Shown here one piece after another: positions 15,249 to 21,457 of a stretch of DNA of 32,411 nucleotides. Each line of letters begins with the position of its first letter. Positions within the stretch are counted from its first letter, which is position 1. The notes beneath the pieces are model-generated. The model ran no database searches, was not told the DNA's origin, and saw only the letters and a list, made by a program, of their open reading frames with translations. A program made the translations under genes and the position numbers. Source of the DNA: Gemmatimonadota bacterium (GTDB lineage: Bacteria; Gemmatimonadota; Gemmatimonadetes; Gemmatimonadales; GWC2-71-9); contig QHVD01000023.1 in assembly GCA_003222235.1 (NCBI GenBank), positions 1 through 32,411 on the forward strand, in the 5' to 3' direction.

Positions 15249-16310
15249 GTGTCCGAGGTCCTGTCACGTCGCGAGTTCCTCGCCTCCACCGCCGTCGGCC
15301 TCGCCGCCACGACCGCCCTGGAGATACCCCACCCCATGCGGCCACCGCGCCCGCTGCCGCCCCAAAGCCGCTGGGCGGCGAAGCCCGTCGTCGTCTCGAG
15401 CGCGAACGGGTTGCGCGCGGTGCAGAAGGCCTTCGACATGCTGATGCAGGGCGCCGACACCCTGGATGCGGCCATCGAGGGCGTGAAGATCCAGGAGCTC
15501 GACCCCAACGACGACTCGGTCGGCTACGGCGGGCTGCCCAACGCCGACGGCGTGGTGCAGCTCGACGCCTCCTGCATGCATGGGCCCACGAAACGCGCCG
15601 GCGCGGTGGGTGCCCTGGAGGGGATCAAGACGCCCTCCGAGGTGGCGAAGCTCGTCCTCAAGTACACGAACCACATCTTCCTCGTGGGCGAGGGCGCCAA
15701 GCGGTTCGCGCTGCAGTACTGCTTCAAGGAGGAAGACCTGCTGACCGAGCACGCTCGGGAGGTGTGGCTGCACTGGCGCGCCAATCTCAATCCCGACGAC
15801 GATTACCTGGACGTGCCCGAAGCCGAGCACATGGCAGTCCGGCCGACGGGGACCATCAACTGTGACTGCGTCACGCCCGCGGGCGACGTGTCCTCGGTCA
15901 CGACCACGAGCGGACTGGCCTTCAAGGTCCCCGGGCGGGTCGGGGACAGCCCCATCGTCGGCGCCGGCCAGTACACCGACAACGACATCGGCGCGGCCGG
16001 CTCCACGGGGCGCGGCGAGTCGAACATCAAAGTGTGCGGAGGCTTCCTCACCGTGGAGCACATGCGTCGCGGCATGAAGCCGGCGGATGCCTGCCTCGAG
16101 ACGTTAAAGCGCGTGGTGAAGCTGAGCGAGGCGCGCCTGCTCGACGAGCGCGGCCGGCCGAGGTTCGACCTCAAGTTCTACGCCGTGAACAAGCGGGGCG
16201 AGTTCGGCGCCGCGTCGCTCTTCCCCGGACGGTTCGCCGTGCACGACGGCACCGAGGCGAAGCTCATGGACGCGGCGTACCTGTACGAGCGGCCCGCTGC
16301 ATCCCGGTAG
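15249..16310 (+). CDS. N4-(beta-N-acetylglucosaminyl)-L-asparaginase, Tat-exported
   Basis: Ntn-hydrolase of the glycosylasparaginase family, 353 residues from GTG 15249 (GGAG at about 15238 serves as ribosome site). It hydrolyses the GlcNAc-asparagine bond, or related isoaspartyl/asparaginyl amides. The N-terminus SRREFLASTAVGLAA is a twin-arginine signal, so it acts outside the cytoplasm. The proposed autocleavage site and nucleophile is Thr202 in PTGTINCDCVT. SVGYGGLPNADGVVQLDAS and GAGQYTDNDIGAAGSTGRGE are strongly conserved family segments. Human and Flavobacterium enzymes have D-T at the cleavage point; here it is G-T. The following barrel gene starts right at its end. Confidence 0.92.
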   Translation: MSEVLSRREFLASTAVGLAATTALEIPHPMRPPRPLPPQSRWAAKPVVVSSANGLRAVQKAFDMLMQGADTLDAAIEGVKIQELDPNDDSVGYGGLPNADGVVQLDASCMHGPTKRAGAVGALEGIKTPSEVAKLVLKYTNHIFLVGEGAKRFALQYCFKEEDLLTEHAREVWLHWRANLNPDDDYLDVPEAEHMAVRPTGTINCDCVTPAGDVSSVTTTSGLAFKVPGRVGDSPIVGAGQYTDNDIGAAGSTGRGESNIKVCGGFLTVEHMRRGMKPADACLETLKRVVKLSEARLLDERGRPRFDLKFYAVNKRGEFGAASLFPGRFAVHDGTEAKLMDAAYLYERPAASR

Positions 16311-16726
16311 GGCGGCCGCCGCGCTCGTCGGGACGCTCGCCCTGGACCCGGCGATTCCCACACCCCTCGCGGCGCAGCGCTATTGGCGCGAGAACCTGTA
16401 CCCGTACGCGTACTACAGCACCATAGACGGGCTCTGGGGCGCGTTCCATTACGGGCGCTACAGCCCCCTCGATGCCGTCGAGCGCCCTGAGCCGGATCTG
16501 GCGTCTGCGAGCTTCGACGCGGGCGCGAGCACGCAGGGGAGCTATGCCGTTGCCGTGGATGCGCAGGCGCCGGCCTGGTGGGAGGGCTGGCGTGCCCGGC
16601 TCACGCTCACCACGGCTCGGTCCAACCGCATGGGCTACTACGGGCTCGGGAACGACACGCAGTACGCGGTCGACAGCCTGACGACGGCCGGGGGTCAGCC
16701 GCACATCCACGGCTGCGCGCGCCACC
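16297..16726 (+). pseudogene. Omp85-type outer-membrane barrel, N-terminal fragment in a different frame
   Basis: One frame reads a signal-peptide-like AAAALVGTLALDP then AAQRYWRENLYPYAYYSTI and later AWWEGWRARLTLTTARSN, beta-strand patterns of a barrel protein, up to DTQYAVDSLTTAGGQP near 16700. After that it turns into arginine-rich nonsense, while the barrel continues in the frame of the next entry. No ATG, GTG or TTG precedes the signal sequence in this frame; CTG 16297 is the nearest candidate start. The frame change lies between about 16690 and 16720. Confidence 0.6.
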
Positions 16727-17437
16727 GTGCAACACCGGGTCTTCGGGCCCGTGCGCGTCCTGCTCGGCGCCGCCCTGACGCGCAGCAGCTTCCGAGCGCT
16801 GCCGGGGCCGAGCGTGTTCCGGGAGGATCTCGCGTCCGGGACCGTAGATCCGCGGACCGTCCCGTTCACCGACAAGGTGATCCGCGCCGGCGTCGTCGTC
16901 GACACGCGGGACAACGAGATCGATCCGCACCGGGGGCTGTTGCTGGAGGCGCTGCTCGCGAGCGGCACCGGCTACACGCGCACGACCGCGGGCGCCGCCG
17001 TCGAGCTGCATCCATTCGAGCCGCTGGTGCTGGCGGGTCGCGTCGCGGGAGAAGCCATGGGCGGGAGTCCTCCGCTTGCCGCCCAACAGGAAATGGAATC
17101 GAGCGAGCTGCCCTTCCTCGCGGTCGGCGGCTACCGCTCGCTGCGGGGGTATCACGACGGGCGGTTCGTGGGGCACGGGAAGCTCGTGGGCGGGCTCGAG
17201 GCACGCTATGCGGTGCTCTGGGTTCCGAGCCTGATCGAGCTGAGGCTGGTGGCGTTCTACGATGCGGGCCGCGTCTTCGGGCCCGGTGAAGCGGCACGGC
17301 TCACCACGCGGGGGCTGCACGGGAGCGGTGGCGGGGAGGTCGCGGTCCGGTTGCTGCGCAACTCGCTGCTGGTGGTCGGCTACGGCCGCGGCAGCGAAGG
17401 TGGGCAGCTCCTGTTCGGGACGACTTGGAGTTACTGA
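16727..17437 (+). CDS. Omp85/BamA-type surface antigen, C-terminal barrel part
   Basis: 236 residues from GTG 16727, which is probably only the first start codon after a frame change, not a natural start. The sequence has the alternating pattern of outer-membrane beta strands and the signature GGYRSLRGYHDGRFVG, which corresponds to the conserved RGF/RGY loop of Omp85 and FhaC-type barrels. VVVDTRDNEIDPHRGLLLEA is the typical DTR-DN-P-G strand pair, and the C-terminus LLFGTTWSY ends in an aromatic residue as barrels do. There are no POTRA domains in the visible part. A role in outer-membrane protein or lipid handling is inferred. A palindromic repeat follows it. Confidence 0.8.
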   Translation: MQHRVFGPVRVLLGAALTRSSFRALPGPSVFREDLASGTVDPRTVPFTDKVIRAGVVVDTRDNEIDPHRGLLLEALLASGTGYTRTTAGAAVELHPFEPLVLAGRVAGEAMGGSPPLAAQQEMESSELPFLAVGGYRSLRGYHDGRFVGHGKLVGGLEARYAVLWVPSLIELRLVAFYDAGRVFGPGEAARLTTRGLHGSGGGEVAVRLLRNSLLVVGYGRGSEGGQLLFGTTWSY

Positions 17438-17451
17438 ACTGAAAGGTGTTA

Positions 17452-17496
17452 GGTGCTGGGTGCTGGGTGTTAGGCTAACACCTAACACCTAGCACC
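17452..17496. repeat. 45-bp near-perfect palindrome before the TetR gene
   Basis: The words GGTGTTAG and GGTGCTGG on one side are answered by CTAACACC and CTAGCACC on the other. Folding about G17474 pairs 17452-17473 with 17475-17496 with one true mismatch (C17463/A17485) and two G-T pairs. It lies between the barrel stop at 17437 and the TetR start at 17510. It could be a terminator-like hairpin, a member of the repeat family, or an operator for the TetR protein. Confidence 0.7.
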
Positions 17497-17509
17497 CGAC
17501 GCCTCTCCC

Positions 17510-18130
17510 ATGAGCCAAGCCGACCTCACCCGCCAGCGACTGGTCCGCGCCGCACTCGAGCTGTTCACCGCGCAGGGCTACCACGTAACCACCACGCCGC
17601 TCATCGCGAAGAAGGCGGGCGTCGCGGAAGGGACCATCTACCGCCACTTCGCCTCGAAGCAACACCTGCTCAACGAGCTGTATCGGGCGGCGGCCCGCTG
17701 GGGGCGGCGGCTCGTGAAGGAGGCTGACGCCTTGAACGTGGGGCCGCGGGAGAAGCTCGCGGAGCTCGGCCGCAGTCTCGTCGCCGGGGCGAGCCGCGAG
17801 CCGGCAGTGGCCCGGCTGTTCCTCATTCAGCGTCACGGCGACCTGCTGGACGACGAGAGCAGGAAGCTGGCGCGGGACTTCAGCCTCGACCTCGAGGCCC
17901 TGGTCGCCCAGGCGAAGGCGGAGGGGTCCGTGAAGCCGGGAGCCGCCGACATCTGGGCTGCCGTCTGGCTCAGCGTCGTGACGCTCGCGATCGATCGCGT
18001 CTCAGCCAGAGACTGGCCGCAGACGCACGCAGGCGTGAAGCTGGCGTTCGCCGGGGCGTGGGATGCGATTGCCGCCCCGCCCCCCGCAGCCCCGAGCGGT
18101 CAGGCGGACGGTGGGTCGGGCGGACAGTAG
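17510..18130 (+). CDS. TetR-family transcriptional regulator
   Basis: 206 residues. The N-terminal helix-turn-helix is clear: RQRLVRAALELFTAQGYHVTT, then PLIAKKAGVAEGTIYRHFASKQHLLNEL, with GTIYRHF as the recognition helix (motifs shown in pieces of one domain, residues about 8-55). The C-terminal helical domain would bind a small ligand and dimerise. The last 12 residues (SGQADGGSGGQ) are encoded by the left arm of a palindromic repeat and are probably not part of the fold. The gene lies downstream of an envelope barrel gene and converges with the metallophosphoesterase, overlapping it by 31 bases. Target and ligand are unknown; autoregulation through the palindrome just upstream is possible. 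Confidence 0.88.
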   Translation: MSQADLTRQRLVRAALELFTAQGYHVTTTPLIAKKAGVAEGTIYRHFASKQHLLNELYRAAARWGRRLVKEADALNVGPREKLAELGRSLVAGASREPAVARLFLIQRHGDLLDDESRKLARDFSLDLEALVAQAKAEGSVKPGAADIWAAVWLSVVTLAIDRVSARDWPQTHAGVKLAFAGAWDAIAAPPPAAPSGQADGGSGGQ

Positions 18131-18170
18131 GCCGCCGTCACAGTCCGCCCGACCGCCGGTCCGCCCGACC
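18098..18170. repeat. Compound palindrome across two convergent gene ends
   Basis: The left arm (18098-18126) and right arm (18142-18170) are made of GGTCAGGCGGAC / GGTCGGGCGGAC words and their complements, about 24 of 29 positions pairing. It encodes the C-terminal tail of the TetR protein on the plus strand and of the metallophosphoesterase on the minus strand. It may act as a two-way terminator. Confidence 0.65.
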
Positions 18171-19068
18171 GGCGCAGTTCGAACAGCGCGATCTCCGGCG
18201 GCGCGAGCACGCGGATCGGCACGCCCACCACGCCGATGCCGCGGCTCACATACAGCTGGCTCTCGCCCCGCTGAAAGTGCCCCATGACGTACTTCGTGAT
18301 CATACGGCCCGGGGACCACCCGACCACCGGCACGTACAGCTGCCCGCCATGAATGTGCCCGGCGAGGGTGAGCGGGATGCCGCGCGGCACGGCGCTGTCC
18401 CACGCGCCGGGCCGGTGCGCGAGCAGCAGCTTGAACGCCTCCGCCGGCGCCCCACGGAGCGCCGCGTCCACGTCCTCGGCCTGCGGGTCGTCGAACTTCC
18501 AGCTGCGCGGGTCGTCGATCCCGAGCAGCGCGAGGCTCGCGCCCTCACGCTCGACCACGTGGCAGCCGTTCTTCACGAACACCTGCCCCGCGTCCCGGCA
18601 GCCACGGACCACCGCCTCCTCGCCGGTGTAGCGGTCGTGGTTGCCGAGCACCGTCACGACGCCGAGGGGCGCATGGAGGTCGCGGAAGGCGTGCACGTAG
18701 GCCGGGATGTACGAGGGCGAGATGTCGATCATATCGCCCGTTTGCACGATGAGGTCGGGCCCGAGCGCGTTCGACAGCGCCACGATCTCCTGCATCCGGT
18801 CTTGCTCGAGATGGATGCCGGCGTGCAGGTCGGAGAGGTGGAGCACGGTGAGGCGGTCGAGGCCTGCGGGTAGGTCGGGGAAGATCAGGGTGCGGCGCGT
18901 GATCGCGGGAAGCCGGTAGGCGCTCCAGATGCCGTGGACCGAGAGCGTGGCTCCCGCTGCCGCGTATGCGTACGTTGCGCGGGCCAGAAAGCGGCGACGA
19001 GAGAGGAAACGGTGGGGCGGACTGGCGGACGGCCGGTCGGTCGCCGGAGCAACTGACCGCCCGTCCAC
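18100..19068 (-). CDS. Metallophosphoesterase, catalytic part
   Basis: Calcineurin-like phosphoesterase. All metal-binding motifs are present: LSDLHAG, VQTGDMIDI, VLGNHDRYTG and LAGHIHGGQLY, with HLEQDRM and HRPGAWD between. This arrangement resembles YkuE-type membrane-linked phosphodiesterases. SRRRFLARATYAYAAAGATL just before the domain resembles a twin-arginine signal or an internal membrane segment. GTG 19068 is the first start in this frame, inside a repeat. A membrane domain in another frame directly upstream probably belonged to the same protein. The last residues (GGPAVGRTVTAAY onward) come from a palindromic repeat shared with the TetR end. Substrate unknown; lipid pyrophosphates or nucleotides are possible. 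Confidence 0.82.
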   Translation of the reverse strand: MDGRSVAPATDRPSASPPHRFLSRRRFLARATYAYAAAGATLSVHGIWSAYRLPAITRRTLIFPDLPAGLDRLTVLHLSDLHAGIHLEQDRMQEIVALSNALGPDLIVQTGDMIDISPSYIPAYVHAFRDLHAPLGVVTVLGNHDRYTGEEAVVRGCRDAGQVFVKNGCHVVEREGASLALLGIDDPRSWKFDDPQAEDVDAALRGAPAEAFKLLLAHRPGAWDSAVPRGIPLTLAGHIHGGQLYVPVVGWSPGRMITKYVMGHFQRGESQLYVSRGIGVVGVPIRVLAPPEIALFELRRSGGPAVGRTVTAAYCPPDPPSA

Positions 19069-19370
19069 CAGACCGCCCGTCCGACAAAGTACACCACCAG
19101 CAGCGCGCAGAAGATCCACCCCAGCAGCTGCCACGCGATCCAGGGCCCGAGGTAGGGGATGCGCCCGACGCCCCAAACCGAGCCGAACAGCACGCGGCGG
19201 GCAACGAAGATCCATGGGACGTTGAAGACCGCGAACACGGCGGCGAGCGCGGCACGCCCGAGGCGCGCCCGGCGGGGCCGCGCCGGGTCGGGAAGACGCT
19301 CGCGCAGGTACAGATAGATCAAGATCTGCGGCGCCACGAACAGCAGCAGATAGATTAGTCGCGTGGTCAT
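18885..19370 (-). CDS. Membrane domain, probably the displaced N-terminus of the metallophosphoesterase
   Basis: ATG 19370 opens MTTRLIYLLLFVAPQILIYL, then further hydrophobic segments (AALAAVFAVFNVPWIF, AWQLLGWIFCALLVVYFVG), giving three or so membrane helices. After GRAVWWTGG (about 19060) the frame enters a repeat and then reads nonsense to 18885, while the catalytic domain continues in another frame. Related metallophosphoesterases have just such a membrane region before the catalytic domain, so one original gene of about 400 residues is likely. Alternatively these are two overlapping genes. It is divergent from the S41 peptidase gene, with only seven bases between the start codons. Confidence 0.6.
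   Translation of the reverse strand: MTTRLIYLLLFVAPQILIYLYLRERLPDPARPRRARLGRAALAAVFAVFNVPWIFVARRVLFGSVWGVGRIPYLGPWIAWQLLGWIFCALLVVYFVGRAVWWTGGQLLRRPTGRPPVRPTVSSLVAAFWPAQRTHTRQREPRSRSTASGAPTGFPRSRAAP
19017..19083. repeat. Palindromic repeat inside the metallophosphoesterase locus
   Basis: GGCGGACTGGCGGACGG words on the left are answered by GACCGCCCGTCC words on the right. The 17-mer GACCGCCCGTCCACCAG at 19055-19071 recurs exactly at 21424-21440. The reading frame of the metallophosphoesterase changes within this segment. Confidence 0.7.
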
Positions 19371-19377
19371 ACGCTCC

Positions 19378-19620
19378 ATGTCCGTCCTCTGCGCCGGCCT
19401 GGTCGTCGTGCGCGGCGCGCTCGCCGGGCAACAACTCACCCCCACCGAGCGCGCCACGGCGGTGGCCACCATCTGGGCGGAGGCTCGCTACAACTTCGCC
19501 TACTGGGACCGGGTGCGCGCGGACTGGGACTCGGCCCTCGGCGCGAACCTCAAGCTCGCGGCCGAGCCGCAGTCGGATCTCGCCTTCTACCGCCGTCTAC
19601 GGCGCTTGGGTCGCGCCTCG
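19378..19620 (+). pseudogene. S41 peptidase, N-terminal fragment
   Basis: ATG 19378 opens a signal peptide (MSVLCAGLVVVRGALAG), then the S41 family N-terminal segment TIWAEARYNFAYWDRV and DLAFYRRLRRLG. Beyond about 19610 this frame becomes arginine-rich nonsense. The frame of the next entry reads ALGSRLARPPLRLETVERRPF from about 19602. Homologues have a DGHT-like segment between these parts, so a deletion with frame change is likely. Confidence 0.65.
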
Positions 19621-19691
19621 CACGCCCGCCGCTGCGCCTGGAGACGGTCGAGCGCCGCCCGTTCATCCTCGACTATGCCGAAAACGACGAG

Positions 19692-20624
19692 ATGCGCATC
19701 GCGCGCCCCGAGCGGCTCTCGGAGATTCTCGCCGTCCAGGGTGTGCCGGCCGAGACCTGGGTCCGCGACTCGATCCTCCCCGAGATCGCCGCCGCGACCG
19801 CTGCGGACCGCTGGCAGCGCGCGATCCAATGGATGCTCGAAGGGGAGAAGGGCACGCCGCTCCACCTGCTGATCCGGGTCCCCGGCGGCGAGCAGCGCGG
19901 TATCAGCGTCACCCGCAGCGTCTCGCTCAACGACCGCTGGCCGTTCACTCCGCCCGAGCTCGAGCTCGATTCGCTTCCGGGCGGTGTGGCGGTCGTCCGG
20001 GTCAATTCGCTCGCCGACGAGGAGGTCGCGCGGCGCTTCGACCGCGCGTTCCCTGACTTCGCCCGCGTCACTGGCCTGATCCTCGACCTGCGCGCCGCGG
20101 CCGGCGGCAGGAGCGAATTCGGCTATCAGATCCTCGCCCGCCTCGAGGACAAGCCGTTCCTCGCGGCCCGCTGGAAAACGCCCGAATACCGTGCCGCGTT
20201 CCGGGCCTGGCGGATGGCGGACTCCGTTATGACGTGGTACGGCCCGCCTGCCGACACCGTTCGGCCCCGCACCGACCGTCCGACATACACAGGACCCCTC
20301 GCGGTGCTCGCGTCGACGGGCACCGCCGGTGCCGCGGAAGATTTCCTCGTGGCATTCCGCACCTCGGGTCGGGGGATGACCGTCGGCGAGCCGTCGGCCG
20401 GGACTCCTGGCGACGTGGCGCCCATCCAGCTCCCAAAGAGCTGGGCCGTGCAGTTGTCGGTCACACGTCACACGTTCCCCGACGGCACCGAATTTTTCGG
20501 AGCGGGCATCAAACCGGAGATCCCCGTCACGCAGCCGGTGGGCGATTTTCTCGCGGGGAGAGATGCGGTGCTGGAGAGGGCGCGGAAGTATCTCAAGACG
20601 GTAGAGGGCGGTAGAGGGCGGTAG
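19692..20624 (+). CDS. S41-family peptidase-like protein, C-terminal part
   Basis: 310 residues from ATG 19692, although the same frame is open and coding-like from about 19602, so the ATG is probably internal. The tail-specific protease fold is visible in GGVAVVRVNSLADEEVARRF, GLILDLRAAAGGRSEFGYQIL, GPLAVLASTGTAGAAEDFLVAF and TVGEPSAGTPGD. In active S41 enzymes the nucleophile is the Ser of an STxSAAE motif; here it reads STGTAGAAEDF, with Gly-Thr-Ala at that place, so activity is doubtful. FFGAGIKPEIPV is the usual closing motif. The final residues (TVEGGRGR) come from a tandem repeat. Convergent with the dienelactone hydrolase. Confidence 0.78.
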   Translation: MRIARPERLSEILAVQGVPAETWVRDSILPEIAAATAADRWQRAIQWMLEGEKGTPLHLLIRVPGGEQRGISVTRSVSLNDRWPFTPPELELDSLPGGVAVVRVNSLADEEVARRFDRAFPDFARVTGLILDLRAAAGGRSEFGYQILARLEDKPFLAARWKTPEYRAAFRAWRMADSVMTWYGPPADTVRPRTDRPTYTGPLAVLASTGTAGAAEDFLVAFRTSGRGMTVGEPSAGTPGDVAPIQLPKSWAVQLSVTRHTFPDGTEFFGAGIKPEIPVTQPVGDFLAGRDAVLERARKYLKTVEGGRGR

Positions 20625-20670
20625 AAGACGGTAGAAGTTGCTCCGCCCCTCTACCGTCTTCTACCGTCCT
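20601..20670. repeat. Tandem 10-mer and hairpin between convergent genes
   Basis: Four copies of a 10-base unit (GTAGAGGGCG twice, GTAGAAGACG, GTAGAAGTTG) run from 20601 to 20640. The inverted form CTCTACCGTCTTCTACCG lies at 20649-20666. Positions 20619-20636 pair with 20649-20666 at 17 of 18 bases. It includes both stop codons (20624 plus strand, 20651 minus strand) and is well placed as a two-way terminator. Confidence 0.75.
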
Positions 20671-21457
20671 CCAGAGTCTCCCTGAAGAATCGAACCACCG
20701 CGCTCCAGGCCGAGTCCGCCACCTCCGGCTTCTCGCGCGTGCGCAGGAAGCCGTGCCCGACGCCGGGGTAGACGGTGTACCGGTAGGCCTTGCCGTACTG
20801 CCTCACCGCCGCGGCGACGTCCGCGAGCCCCGCGTCTATGCGCGCGTCGTTCTCGGCGTACACGCCCAGCCCGCTGGCGCGCACCCGGGCGATGGCCGAT
20901 GCGTCGGGGCCCGGCCCGTAGCACACGACGAACGCCCGGAGCGATGCGTTATTCGTCGCGTAGCGGAAGCTCTGGCCCCCGCCCCAGCAGAATCCGATCA
21001 CGCCGATCCGATCGCGGCGCACGGCCTTCAGCGTCTTGAGGTACCCAACCGTCGCGTCGACATCCATCGTCACCGTGTCGGGATTGAGGCCGCCGATGAG
21101 CTTCCGCGCCGAATCCGTAGACGCGGGCGTGCCACCGCGGCGTGACAGCAGGTCGGGCGCCAGGGCGACGAAGCCCTCCCGCGCCAACTGCTCCGTCGTC
21201 TGGCGGATGAAGTCGGACATCCCGAAAATCTCGTGGATCACGACCACCCCCGGCGCCCGATCCGCGCGTTCCGGGTAGGCGAGATACGCGGTGATCGTGT
21301 CTCGCCCGGAGAGGTATTTCACGTACTCGGCGTGAATATCGGCGGACGGGCGGTCAGGCGGTCGGGCGGACAGCAGCACCGCCGCCGCGGCCAGCATCGC
21401 GCCCACGCAGAAACCGACCGCCAGACCGCCCGTCCACCAGTCCGCCCTACTTGCCAT
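20651..21457 (-). CDS. Dienelactone hydrolase family protein, membrane-anchored
   Basis: Alpha/beta hydrolase of 268 residues. The triad is Cys157 in GVIGFCWGGGQ, Asp in GVYAENDARID and His in YPGVGHGFL, the cysteine form typical of dienelactone hydrolases; VVIHEIFGMSDFIRQ carries the oxyanion region. The N-terminus GFCVGAMLAAAAVLLSA is a signal anchor. It is flanked by WWTGGLAVG and ARPPDRPSA, both encoded by the arms of an inverted repeat. ATG 21457 overlaps the stop of the upstream sugar dehydrogenase by 11 bases, so the two are probably co-translated. The true substrate is unknown; many relatives act on lactones or esters other than dienelactone. Confidence 0.9.
   Translation of the reverse strand: MASRADWWTGGLAVGFCVGAMLAAAAVLLSARPPDRPSADIHAEYVKYLSGRDTITAYLAYPERADRAPGVVVIHEIFGMSDFIRQTTEQLAREGFVALAPDLLSRRGGTPASTDSARKLIGGLNPDTVTMDVDATVGYLKTLKAVRRDRIGVIGFCWGGGQSFRYATNNASLRAFVVCYGPGPDASAIARVRASGLGVYAENDARIDAGLADVAAAVRQYGKAYRYTVYPGVGHGFLRTREKPEVADSAWSAVVRFFRETLEDGRRR
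21344..21435. repeat. 22-bp inverted repeat within the dienelactone hydrolase 5' end
   Basis: 21344-21365 (GGACGGGCGGTC-A-GGCGGTCGG) and the reverse complement of 21414-21435 differ at one base in 22. The 48-base loop encodes the hydrophobic helix of the hydrolase. A further word, GTCCACCAG, extends the right side to 21440 and is shared with the metallophosphoesterase locus. Confidence 0.75.

Noticed and set aside
15121..15345. A short open frame on the minus strand crossing the 108-bp element
   Set aside because: No start signal and no resemblance to a transposase; it runs over the inverted repeats and antisense to the amidase signal peptide.
20601..20640. Four tandem 10-base units as a CRISPR array
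   Set aside because: Units are contiguous without spacers, far shorter than CRISPR repeats, and no cas gene is present.
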